Source of the DNA: Crotophaga sulcirostris | Lineage: Eukaryota; Chordata; Aves; Cuculiformes; Crotophagidae | DNA length: 64,000 nucleotides | Direction of reading: 5' to 3' | Assembly: GCA_013397455.1 (NCBI GenBank) | Contig: VYZB01000015.1 | Span: 2,362,647-2,426,646, forward strand | In this document: piece after piece, positions 34,460 through 45,960 of the stretch | Layout of the letters: each line of letters starts with the position of its first letter | How positions within the stretch are numbered: the stretch's first letter is position 1 | Translations under genes and position numbers: made by a program | Notes under the pieces: model-generated | Database searches by the model: none | What the model was told of the DNA's origin: nothing | The model's input: the letters and a program-made list of their open reading frames with translations, nothing else

Positions 34460-37400
34460 GCTGTGCAGGTCACTGCTGAGTTATAACCAGCTCTCCAAAT
34501 ACATGTCACTGAACAGATCTTGCCTATGGAAAAGAACTTGACCCAGTTTGTGCATAAAAATGTGCCTGGACTTGCAGAAGATGTGATTAGATTACAACTT
34601 TAACTAATGCAAATATTAGTCAAGCAGTCTTTAAGAGATAAAAAACCCCATGAAGTTGCTACATCTCATTATTCATGTCATCAGAAGTGGGGTACGTCCA
34701 GAACAGACTTGGGTAGAAGTACCACTATAGAACCAGAATTGCAAACACTACTGCTTGGTCATTTCTGCAACTTGGGCAACTGCTATTTTGTTCTGCTTAA
34801 CTTTAAAAAGTCTTACTCTTATTGCCTAGAATTCCAGATGTTTTTCTGGGATTATGGATGGAGGAATTGCCCTGATGGTATTAGCTCATAGGTAATTTTT
34901 TGTCTAGAGAGCTCACCAGAAGGGATTATTTACACTAATCCTGCAGTGGAACTTTTGAATTGTTCTGTGTGGAAAAAAAATTAATATCTGTACTCCATGG
35001 AGTGGAAAACAGACTTGCAACCTTAAATGGTAGGAGCCTTGATATCTTAGCAAATTGCAAGGTAAGACTGAACTCCCAGTTATCCGGAGAGGTGTCTGGA
35101 CCTCCCGAGTCTGTTTTAGGGAGAGCCAAGAAGCACACTGTTTACTCTCCCACACATTCAGCTTACAATAAATAAAAAATTATTTCATTGGGCTGGGGCA
35201 CAGCTCTCTGCTCCCAGGAGGGCTCCACACTCATTCCTAGCCATGCGCAAGGGGCACCACTGTGGCAGGGCCCTTCCTGGAAGAGTACAGCTGAGGTTCA
35301 AAGAGCCACCAAAAAAAATCTTGAATGCACTGATTGTTAGCACTTGGGACCTGATTCAAATCAGCCCAGAGGGAGGGAAAGAAAAAAAAAAAAAAAAAGA
35401 CTGAATTCTGTCTAAACAGAACCAGCAGTGTCTGAGGAGCTGGCCAGGTAGACATCCACGAGCGGGCAAAGCAGGCAGGGGGGAAGAGTGCCCTGGAGAG
35501 GGCTGTGGGGAAGATCCAAGTTTTGGAGATCCCTAGGCCTGCATTTCCCTAGGCTACCAGTGGGCAGGATCACTCCATGGGGTGATAGTATCGAGAATAC
35601 TGACAGCCATACTAAAGTGTCAGCATGATAATGACTTTTGAAAACAGCAATTAGGCAAAATTAGTTTTTTTCTCCTTTTTTGGCAGAAAATGAGATACTG
35701 GTATTATAGCTTTCATAGTTGCTTTACTTCCCCACAGCAGCCATTCTTCCTTAGAACAATCCAAAAAACCAAACATTCAGTAGTTTTGACAACAGTAAAA
35801 TTGTCAGTTGACAGAAAAAGGACAAAAAAATCCAAGTTTTTTCTTAACATGGCTTTCCTCCCCTTCTTCCCCAGCACCTCTCCCACCAACAGTGCAAATG
35901 ACTGCCTTCAATTTGAACAGCTTACGGAAATCACACAGGCTGTGGCAGAAAAAGCCCACATTCTGAGGCCTGCAGCGCTGCCTGTGTGAAGAAGGCATGG
36001 CTGAATCTTCCCTTACCACTTCCCCGGAGCAGGTTGGTGGCAGCCCGCATAGTGAGCTCCCAACCTCCTCCAGTGTATCCAAGAGTCCCCCAAAGGGTCC
36101 TTCCAGGCACAGGAGTCAGAGCATGATGTGTATAGACATTTTCATATCACACAGCACTGACACACATTAAATGAAGGATTTTCCCCTCACTCAATGAAAT
36201 TCAGTCAGTGAAATAATATCTAAGACATTGATTCCATGTGAAAAATGTAATTGTGTGCATCTATTTTCACCTTCATTTGTGAACACCCTCCCTGTGCCAG
36301 CAGCCCTTCTCTGGGAGGTCCCTGTGGCCACTCTACCGGCAGTTTGTTACCCCAGCATCTCAAAGTGCTCATGGCTGGCAGAGCGCACAAGTGCTGACAG
36401 TACTTAGGAAGGGCAAAGTACAAGGTGAAAGGACAAGCCAGGAACTACCTTTTCCTGCTACAGAGGGCCTTTCACTCCAGCTGTTTTACAGCTGAGTTTT
36501 TAATCTCTGGTTTCAACAGAGTCTGAGTAAATGATCTTTTCTCCCAGAGCATGGCTCTGAGCTTTATATCAGCTGTTAAGGGAGGACTTGGACCACGGAG
36601 ACCTTGTCTGAGCTGGAGAAGAGAGAGAGGTATGGCAGACTGCAACCACATTGCTTGGCACAGCAGGATATATTGCACCAGTTGGCCTTTGTGGGAGAGC
36701 AAATATCACACTAAATCTGCACCTGTTCATAATACCTTTCCACAAAAGCCATGTCATGGAGGAGGGGAAATGCAGGAGTCCCACTCTCCAGAAGCCCTGT
36801 CCCAGGCTGGGACACAAACTACTAGAGAAGTGAGAGGCAACATAGCTCATGGTTTCTCAGAGATGCAAACTGCAAAGCATTTTCTCAGGGTCTCTCCTTA
36901 CAAAACAAGTTGGCGGTGATAGCGTCTGGTTTCCCTGAATCCGCCCAGTCATCTGGTCCTGCTCCTCCTTGCGCAAGATGCTGGATGTCAGAGGCAGCCA
37001 TGGCCTTACAGGCTGATTGGGAGCATGAATTACATTTGCAGGACGATGGCAAAAGGGGAGTTATGGGAAAAGGAAACTGGCACAAGTATAAACACACCAC
37101 TAAGAGAAGGAGCTTCCCTAGGGTTACAGATACATATTGCAATGGTTTGGGACATATAATTTCCTTGCAATATAATATTTAATTGTATCACATTAACATT
37201 CCTGTGCTGTAGTAAAATGTGCTATTGTAGCATGTTTTGACATGAGCTCTAGGTTTTGGCCAAGGGATGGTTTTCACTGTTAGTGCCATTGTGTGGCTGC
37301 TTGCAGTAACTACATTTCATGTACGCTTTGCTCAGAAAGAGGAACTCAAAACCTTTTGTTTCAAGAAAAAAAGCTTCTGAAACACAGGCTGCAGCATGGG

Positions 37401-39690
37401 ACCCAGGAAATCCACCTTTCCAATGGTACAAGGGAGCTGAACTTTTTCCTTCCCTGCCCCTACTGTATGTGAGGTTAAAGTGTTAAGATCTAAGCTAGCA
37501 GAGAAGGTGGTGGTAAGAGGAAGGAGGGGGCTGGGGGCAGTGCCAGTGCTGGGAAAACCTTCTGATTACCTACACAGTTGTTGCCGTGATAATGATTTTT
37601 ATTTTGTTGTTTTCCTGCAGATGACTCCTCTTATACTGCACTTATACACTGCCAGCTCTCCTTCATTCTCCTTGACGTTAGGACCTATTCTCTGTTCCTT
37701 TTCACTATCACTACAACCTCATTCCTTTAGCTCAAATTGTGTGAAAGCTGCCAGCCCCAGCACAGCCAATCATTCTAACAAAGGCAGGTCATGGCTGGTA
37801 GTGCTTTTCTTCAGGTTTGCAAGATTTTGCTCTCCTTCATGTATTCCTCACAAGGCACCACTCTAGAATCCAGTGACAACAGTGAAAGCACAACCAAGTT
37901 CTGCTCTGCCATCCTGTTCCTGCCTCAATCCCCCTTACACCCAGCCCCCGAGGCCCGGCAAACCCTGGGCAGCTCAGCCCACAGCAGCTGCCAGAGGAAG
38001 GAAACGTTGGCCCACCAAAGGGAAGGGATGACCAAGACACAGGAGCGAGGTACCCCCTGCCCACCCACGGCTCATCTACAATCGGAACTTTACTGACATG
38101 CCATCCATGCAGAACACAGGGCGGAAGTAGAAGAGCTCACTCCCAAAATCTGGGCAGCCTCCAAGTTGAGGCAAGGACAAATGTCACTGACCTTTCCAGT
38201 ATTCCAAGAACTAAAATCCCTCAGCTCCCTTCCGCTCACTGGAGAAATAGCTCAAAACCTGTTCTCTTTCCAGTCTCCCCCCCAGGGGAAAAAGAGCATC
38301 AATCTCTATGCAAGTGTATTTGTTCTGCATGTTCTTTATTTTATATTTTACAAACCGATGCCAACTTTCAGTCATTGAATCCAGACACTCATGTTAACAA
38401 TGGATGATTACATTTTCCATCCAAATGCTTTCCCACTAGCACAAGCATTAACTCAAAGTACTCTTTTTACAAGCAATAGTGTTGTAACATATAGTAAGAT
38501 GAAATATTTAAACAGAGAAGATGAAACTGCTTTGCTGGAACCAACAGAGTTACAGCAGTTTACACCATCAGAGGCCTTGGTCCACAACTGTTCCACCACT
38601 CCTGAGCAGCCAAGATGCCGTGCTTGGGCCAATAGGATTTATGGCCATTTTAAATAGAAGCAAACTTTATCATGTGCGTCGGTAAACTGCTATGCTATTG
38701 GACTGCAGGCAGTTGAGTACTTTTCCACTCTTTTTAGCTACTGCTATCAGAAATCATGGGTTAGTCGATAACTACATTCCTCTGAGATGAGTTTGCCAGC
38801 GCACTGAAGGAGATCTGTTCACACTGGGAGGTATTGTCTCCCAGGCTATTCCAAACAATACAGAAAACACTGTGTTCTCATTTGAGTACTATGAAGAAAG
38901 AGGTCAGTGGATGGGCTTTTAAAGAACTAGTATATGCAATTCCATAAACTATATTCTTTAAATAAAGAAAAACCCTCTATGTCATGTAGAACTAAATCAT
39001 GATTCGCTCATGGACTGCATCCAGCATCAGAAATATGGATGAGTTTTGGCTGGGCTTTCTAAGCAACAGTAAAAAATACTTCATTCTGAGTAGAATTTAA
39101 AAAAAAAAATAAGATTACACTAGCATTTGAGGCTACTTCATTCTCATTAGCAAAACGTAATGACAAATTCATTGAAATTGAGCAAGATCAAGATATTTGG
39201 GACAAGACTTTGCCCTGAGTTAATTCACGCCTCAGAGATCTTGTCCCTGAGTCAACATAGAGCAAGGAGATGTTAATCGGTCCATACTGCACTGGATTAG
39301 TTTTGCCAACCAGGTCAGAGGTAGTCTTTCAGACACTAACTTGGTAGTGATGCTTTAAATAGCAGCAGAGTTTATATGCCCCTACATAGCACTTGCTGTG
39401 AGGAGCAACACAAATACACATTGGTTTTGAGGTAGCCCTGTAAACCAGCAATGTCCTGATGGAAAGCGAAGCAGGCAGGTTTACCTGTTTGTCATTCCAA
39501 GCCAGACAGTAAGAAGTGGGTAGACTCCTCATTGCCCAAATTAGAAATCAATGGGCTACATTTATGTGCTTTTTGCTCTCGATCATATCATACCTCCTAC
39601 AAGGGACCTCAGTCTTTGAATCTCCTTCCTACTACTCAGGGTCACTCAGAGCATGTACTTGTTTTTGAATCACTTGTTCTTACCTCCTCA
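34460..39690. other. Unique sequence, no supported gene
   Basis: A run of 17 A at 35382-35398 has no poly(A) signal or gene-like sequence before it. Frames of 85-128 codons at 36551-36919, 37480-37866 and 37791-38096 overlap others on the opposite strand. A very good acceptor (TTTGTTGTTTTCCTGCAG, ending 37620) precedes a pyrimidine-rich frame, but no donor or coding character follows. The 88-codon + frame at 38391-38657 reads smoothly yet has no splice context. Confidence 0.4.
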
Positions 39691-39695
39691 CTTAC

Positions 39696-39731
39696 CTACT
39701 GAATCCAAAGTTTCTTTAGCTTTAAAGGCAG
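39696..39731 (-). other. Candidate 36-base exon, minus strand
   Basis: On the minus strand an acceptor with pyrimidine tract and branch-like sequence (TTGATTTTCTGGCCTGATCC then AG) is followed by 36 bases and then TAG followed by GTAAGTGAG, a perfect donor. A second perfect donor (GAG followed by GTAAG) lies 9 bases further on. One frame through the segment is open and reads Ala-Phe-Lys-Ala-Lys-Glu-Thr-Leu-Asp-Ser-Val. The 36-base length preserves frame. It resembles an alternatively spliced microexon, but with only 36 bases chance cannot be excluded and no neighbouring exon was identified. Confidence 0.12.
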
Positions 39732-39739
39732 CTGGATCA

Positions 39740-42700
39740 GGCCAGAAAATCAAGAGCAGTAATTTTCCCAGTAAGAGCTCAGCACAGTCCAACAATGAAA
39801 CCAGCTTTTAATGAGGTACAGCAGAAAGAACATATGAAACAAAGATAATAATTTTCCATAGTGGAAGCTTGAACTATTTCACCTACGTGATTCAAATCCT
39901 TCAGCAATAGCAGGCCTTAAAATCACAGCTACATTTCTGTCCTCTCATTCCCACCCCTCACCCTCACATTACATGTGAGCAGCCCCAGAGAAGTCCATAG
40001 GAGGTGAACAGACAGATTGTCTTCACTGGAACGCAATGGGCTCCACAGCCTGGCATAACTTGGTTTATCGTGTTCCTGTTATTCTTGCAGGAATTTGTGT
40101 CCAAACCAAGATTTTTGCGTCACAGTTCCTGCCAGGGAAAGTCTCCAGGCTGGATCACACCCAAGCTTAATGTTGCAGCTTTAAAGAGGCAATTTCAGTT
40201 CAGGCATTTGTGTTTTGTTTTTAAATCTAGTATATTTTGCATTGCATAACTATATGAACCTATGCTCATACCACAGTACAAGACAAAGGAGATGAAAGCA
40301 GTAGAGAAGAAAAAGAAATCAAGCAGTAAAATAGCAAGTCTGTATTAAGAGAGATAAAAGTCTTGCGAACATTCCTCCTTATATGGTTTTTGCAACAGAA
40401 TCAGGTCTAAGAACAGACTGTAGCATTACTATCTGCCAGCATGATAGCTGCTGGGGCACAAATCACAAGCATACACAGGCAGGACCAAATACTCACTGGC
40501 AGTTGGAACACCATTGCTTTTGTTTCCAGACTCACAGTGCTGCTCGACAGCTCAGGTAGGCAAAAGGGTCCCACACTGTGTCATTCACAAGTGACAAGAG
40601 AAGCAGTGAGAGAGAGTGCATGGCTTAAGATAGAAAACCTGAGATACAGCAGCTATCTAGAGTAAGGATCTTCATACGGGGGGTTATTGCTCTAAACCCA
40701 CCAAAGGGCCTTTGGTTGGGCCCTATGCCAGGAGCAAGTAGAAATATTCACTGAATTGCTATAAAACATCAGCCTAGGTTCTGTGTAAAATTTTGTGAGC
40801 ATTCTTTAAAAAAAAAAAACACAGAGGAGAAAAAGAATGAGAAATATTCTTCCTAAAAAGGGACTTACATTTTTCTGTGAGGCTCATGCAAGGTGGAAAG
40901 ACTAGAAACATTTTGGAAAAAGTTCCGAGAGATACTAGATTCATCAAAGGGCTCAGCTAGGATAAGAAACTAAAGGATCTGAGTTATTAGTGCTTGTAGA
41001 AGAAATGGTTGCTGGGGAGGAGATAGAAGAGGTACCAACAACAACCACAAAACAGAGTGTTCTTGCGTTGTGGGCCTGAAATGGACACAGTGCATCACTT
41101 ACAATCCATCCACATTACACTGCTGGGCAAAAATGGTACCCCTAATGAAATACAGCAGTTAACCACCTTTCCTAAAAGCCAGTGCAGAGTCTTTCCAGCG
41201 CCACTGATGCTGCCACCAGGCAGCTGCAGGCAGCAGGGCTGATGTCTGGACCACTCACCCCAGAACACCACAGAGAGTCCCGGACTCCCATTAGGCAGAA
41301 TGGGTTTGGGCAGATGAGCTTTTGCAAATCCAGCCATGACACTGAGAGATGTTTCCCTTCAGACCTGGGCTATTGCCCAGGAGCAGAGTGGATCGTGCGC
41401 TGCAGCCGTGCCAGCCCAAAACACAGTGTCCTGTCCCAAGCTGCAAAGAAGCTGATATGTGCCTAGGGGAGAAGCATACTTTAACCCATTTTAGCTACTT
41501 GTCAAGCAAACATGAGTCAGATCCCTAACATACCAACACATATTAAATGGCAGCCAGAGCCTGCTAGAGACTGGGACTCCTGCTTCTCATCAGAGTTGAG
41601 CCAAGTAGAGCTGAGCGGTTGCCAAGAGTGAAAGTCCCTGTCCTACCTTTTACTCTTGCTTAGTTACTCACACAGCCTGCAAATATGGGAAAGACAAACC
41701 TTAAGAAAATTGAAAGCAATTAGATTATGTTATTGTGGTCATGCTAGTTTTCTGACCATTCAGCTCCCTGAAGATGTCCAAATGGTCAAGGGAAGCAGTG
41801 GGAACATGCAGCCAGGAGAAAAGTCACCATCTCAAAGCAGTCTCATGATCAATTTATTGTTGGTAGGTTACCTAATCCGGCAAAAAGAAGGGTTACCAAT
41901 ACAGCTACCTGCATAAGCACTAATGCCTGTAAAGGGGAGACTGCGAAAATTGCAGGTGGGAGCCCGGCACAGAACCACAACTTTGGTAGAAAAATAGCAC
42001 TCCAGACCATGAGGTTGTGACCACACAGCAGTCCTTGAGGTCACCTCACTCAGTAGCTTGGGAGGCGAGGAAATCCAGGCATCTCCAGAAAGGGAGAAAA
42101 GAAAATAAAAAACATGTTTACTCCTCCTTACACTGGGGAATTATTCCCTACAGTTCTTCCCTTAGGAGCCCAAGAGCAGCCAGTCCTGCCAAGAGTGCAG
42201 CTATTCACGTGTCAGTGGGCACTGAAATGGCAGGGGTGAACCAAGGCAAGGAAGTGTAGGCTGAGCTGGGAGGCCCATGGCCAAGCCCGAGGTGACAGCC
42301 ATGCCCATGGTCTGCACAGGGGCCAGAGGAGCACAAACCCACCATGCACTCACACACAGTGCTGCAAGGGGCACATGAGCTTTGCAGCATGGAAGAGCAG
42401 GATAAAATCAGTGTAATTCATTTTCACACAATCTCATGATAGCCTTGGTAGAGCCACACTACAGCAGATAAAAAGCTTAGAAATTTTTCATATTAAAGGT
42501 CATAGCAAAAGCTAATCTGAATCAAGATCTTTAGGTGATAAGGGACTCTGTTCAGAGGATCAGTCTCTTCATTTCCTTTTTGCACCACTGATAGATTCAG
42601 CTGGCAAGTTGCAGTCATACAGGTGGCTTAACAATGATGAAGTAGTCATCCCAAGCTGCCATACAGTTGCAATAAGAAAAATATACTGACAATAACTGCA

Positions 42701-43770
42701 CAATCTCGACTTAATTATAATGCAGACAAAGATCCTCTTTTCCTTCTTAATCTATACAAAAACTGTAGCTGAGACTAAGGAAGTCTAGCAACTAACAAAT
42801 CTAAACCACAGAGAAATAAAAAAGGACTTTAAACAGAATCCATATTTTGAAGCTCGAATGATATGATGTCTCTAAAACTCAAACAACCTTTTCTTTTTTA
42901 TTTTTTTTTTAGTTCTCCTTTGATTTATGTTCAGCCAAGCATATTAGGCACACATTTGGGGCCTGGAGATACTACAGGATTCTGAACCAAAAAGCTGGAG
43001 CACCTCATGAGTAGAGGAGCAGATGAATCACCCAGGCAGGTCTTGACAGCATCAGCCAAAGAGACAGAGGGGGCAGGACATCCTTTATTAGCAACCTTGG
43101 AGGATGCTAACCTTGTTAACCATCAGCATTGCACCAACTGAACCGCAAATGCACATTCCCTGCACACCCACACAAGCTCTCAGAACTCACACATAGCTGG
43201 GAGCTGGATTGCCATGAGACACGGGCTAGCCAGGTATGGAGGTGGGAGAGAAACCTTCCATCTAACCACTACCATTCTCCAACAGATGTGGCTTCCTTTC
43301 CGAAGTCAAAAAGCACTCTAAGTTCTCACAATTTATCAGGAAAAGGACCCTTTATAGACAAGGTAGGGGTTGATTTTAGCTAGAAAGTTTCCCTTTAATC
43401 TTGGCTGATGCACACATGGCCACTGGCACCTACAGGTAATTTCTGCCCAGGAAGAAGGGAAAAGGTTGTTTTTGTGGAGTAAATCCCACATCCCAGACTG
43501 ATCTTGTCAGTAACTAGTTGAATGGCTCTAGGGAGTCAGCTAGAATTTAGAACCAAATTTTTTAAAGTGTAAATGTTTGTTATTAAAAAAGAAGAGTTGA
43601 ATATTTTCAACTACCTGTAATGGTTTGGTAAATTTCCAGGAACTTCTCCCTCATTCCTCGACTGAAAATAAAAAACAGACACAAAAGATAGTTTTTGCTG
43701 CAGTAGATTCTGTTGAGTACTTACTTTGCTAGCCCATGTAAACTGCAGCCCGGGAGAGTGTTTTCTGACG
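39740..43770. other. Unique sequence, no gene seen
   Basis: An acceptor-like site (GTTATTCTTGCAG, ending 40090) precedes a 50-codon open frame without a donor. Other frames (41095-41466, 41656-41916, 42017-42259) show no domain features. A 12-base A run lies at about 40807 and a T-rich tract at 42893-42910. No mobile element was recognised. Confidence 0.4.
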
Positions 43771-43776
43771 CTCCCC

Positions 43777-43929
43777 TATATAAGGAGTCAAGAAAGTCTC
43801 ATGCACAGAGAAAAAGAATGGCACTCTGGGCTCCCCAAACTATTGCATTATTTGCTGCTTGTATGGTATTAATAGAAAATACAGCTAGAGAGACTGGCAC
43901 AAGGAAAAAAATGTGTTTCTTACTGAGTT
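43777..43929 (+). other. Candidate TATA promoter with secreted-peptide-like ORF
   Basis: A clear TATA box, TATATAAG at 43777-43784, sits in CCCCTATATAAGGAG, which also resembles a CArG-type site. An ATG in good context (A at -3, G at +4) lies at 43818, and an earlier ATG at 43801 opens a different short frame. The 43818 frame encodes 37 residues to TGA at 43927-43929. It starts Met-Ala-Leu-Trp and has a hydrophobic, alanine-rich stretch to about residue 18, like a signal peptide, then a basic stretch. A donor-like ATG-GTATTA could instead make it a signal-peptide exon. The implied 5' UTR is very short. No known family is recognised. Confidence 0.15.
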
Positions 43930-44471
43930 GAATGCAGTCTTTTGTATTAAATTAGAGTCCTATTACTCATCAACATTCAACTTGACCGAAAGCATTGTTT
44001 GGTTTTCAGTTTCTCCCTGCATCTTGCATCACCATACCTCTGGTTACTCATACTGAGTGTGCTCTTGCATGCTAGCAAGTTTGGGTTGATTATTTTTCTA
44101 ATGATAGTTTGATATGCTGCCTTGTATGGAGCTAGAACTGCTGAGCCAGCCCTGGTACCTCCAGAGAAAACAGATGGAAAGGACACTTCCAAGCCCCTGC
44201 TTTTGGTCCTTTCTTCTTTGCAACTAACCACAGTACATGAATATAGCCCAGACCTTGGCAACTATCCGTTCAATATTAACAAATTAATAGCTTTGAAATT
44301 CCCCCTTTTCTTTTGTTCTTTGTGCACATGCATGCAAACAAGCCTAGCAACTTGATCTTTTTTCATCTTGACAAATCCTTCCTCCTGCTCACCTGTTTTC
44401 AACAGCACAATGGGGGGTCAACCAGGAAAGCTTCACAAGGCCTAAACAGATTTGTTTAACTTGCTTTCAGT

Positions 44472-45339
44472 TCAGTCCAGATCTTTGTGAGGAAATACAC
44501 AACAGCTGTGGAAAACAACATCTTTCTTCCGCAAGATCTCCAGGTCACTCTTGTCAAGTGAAATTGTGGCCCAAATGTGAGCATGTACAAGCACGTGGGC
44601 ACCAGTATGGGTGCTCCAGAGAGCATGGCTGCTTTCTGGAAAGATCATTGAAGTTGCAGTCGCTTTGCCCTGCACAGCAGCACACTGATACAGAAGAGAG
44701 ACCGGGCCAGATTCATTATGACCAGCCAGCATCACGCTGCTCAGGAACAAGGCCCGACTTTTCCTGCCGCTTCCCGGGCTGGCACTGCTTCAGAGGCCAC
44801 CCGTGGCGATTGTGCAGCCCAGACAGGGCCCCGTCGAGGCTCCCCTTGCAAAGCTGTCTGAGGGAAGGGATTGTTTTATTTATGGGATGGGAGGAAAAAA
44901 TAAAGCTCCAATGTTGTTTTTCATTTGGGATGAAGAGGAGGAAGAGAGCTCTCTTATTTTTGGTAGCTAAAGTGTGTTCACAGTACATTGCTTTCAAAGG
45001 GAGAAAAGGAAGCATGGAGGCAGAGTACCAGTCATGCCCAAGAATTTTGGGCAGGACCCTCTCCTGGAGGTGGGCGATCCTCATCAAAAACATTCCAGCA
45101 AAATGCAACAGATGGAGTACAGTATCCCACATCTCACAGCATGCCATAATTCCATGGCCATCGGACAAAAGCAGTACAGTAGCAGGGGAGGACCAGCATC
45201 CTCCATCTTGTGAATCTGCCCTGCCTTTGTGTGGCATCTTGTGCAATTCAATGAGGTACTTTGTTTCAGGGAAAAACGAAATGTTTACTTGACCCAAAAT
45301 GAACTTCAAGGTTTCAAATTCACCAATAAGCCATGACAA
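44472..45339. other. Overlapping opposite-strand long ORFs
   Basis: This interval holds the longest frame of the window, 244 codons on + (44558-45292), opposed by 207 codons on - (44716-45339) and a further 92-codon minus frame (44472-44750). The + frame is unusually rich in Cys and Trp and looks like chance translation. The minus frames have a more ordinary composition but no recognised domain. A perfect minus-strand donor (AACAG followed by GTGAGC, reading leftward from about 44398) lies a short way downstream, and 44750-44870 is GC- and CpG-rich. A real minus-strand gene or untranslated exon is possible but unproven. Confidence 0.2.
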
Positions 45340-45396
45340 AAAATGTGGTTTTGAGTCAATGCCTCCAATTTATTTTCACATTTATGTGTTGACAGC

Positions 45397-45418
45397 CAAA
45401 CAAACAAACAAAAAAAAA
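45397..45418. repeat. Short (CAAA)n / poly-A tract
   Basis: CAAA is repeated three times and passes directly into nine A residues. It is a common simple repeat without further meaning here. Confidence 0.9.
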
Positions 45419-45639
45419 GCATTCACACAACACATTTCTGTCTTCCACTTGTTTTTCACATGAATGAGATTACTTATTTCTAGTTACTAGACCCAGGAAA
45501 CTTTTCTAGATTTTATTTTAAAAGTAAATAGAAATGCTTGGGAGAAGGGTTAAGATTATACTAAGCATGGATAAATTTTATTTAGCAACTCTGTCCCTTG
45601 GAGAAGGCTTAGTACTGTTTATTTTATCTGCTACATTTA

Positions 45640-45960
45640 ACTGGACAGACTCCATATTCCATTGCAGTTCAGAGACGGTATATTTCATCCTGCAATGCTA
45701 ATTTGTAGTTAATTATTAAAATCAAACATGTTTGGTTAAAGTCAAGAATACAACAAAATTTATGATACTGTCCACATCCTTAAGAATCAATGTCATTTTA
45801 TTCTGAATTTCCATAAGAGAAAATAACCATTTTAAAATGCAAACTTGTAGATACAATGGAAAATGAATTCCATTCAGATGATGTAATTAACCCCCAGTAT
45901 AAATAATCTGTGGTGTATATTGTAATATGATAATGTGAAAGTCCAAAAGAACTCATTCCC
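45640..45960. promoter_or_regulatory. AT-rich noncoding block, candidate conserved element
   Basis: The stretch is free of repeats and long frames and carries many TAAT/ATTA cores and a TTAATTATTA cluster near 45708. It resembles vertebrate conserved noncoding elements in texture. Without alignment this is only a lead. Confidence 0.15.

Noticed and set aside
35382..35398. 17-A run as the tail of a processed pseudogene
   Set aside because: No AATAAA and no gene-like sequence upstream on the same strand; no target duplication found.
37621..37866. Possible exon after a very strong acceptor at 37620
   Set aside because: Downstream frame is low-complexity and pyrimidine-rich, with no usable donor and no terminal-exon features.
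40091..40249. Possible terminal exon after GTTATTCTTGCAG
   Set aside because: Open frame is short, codon use is not distinctive and no poly(A) signal is suitably placed.
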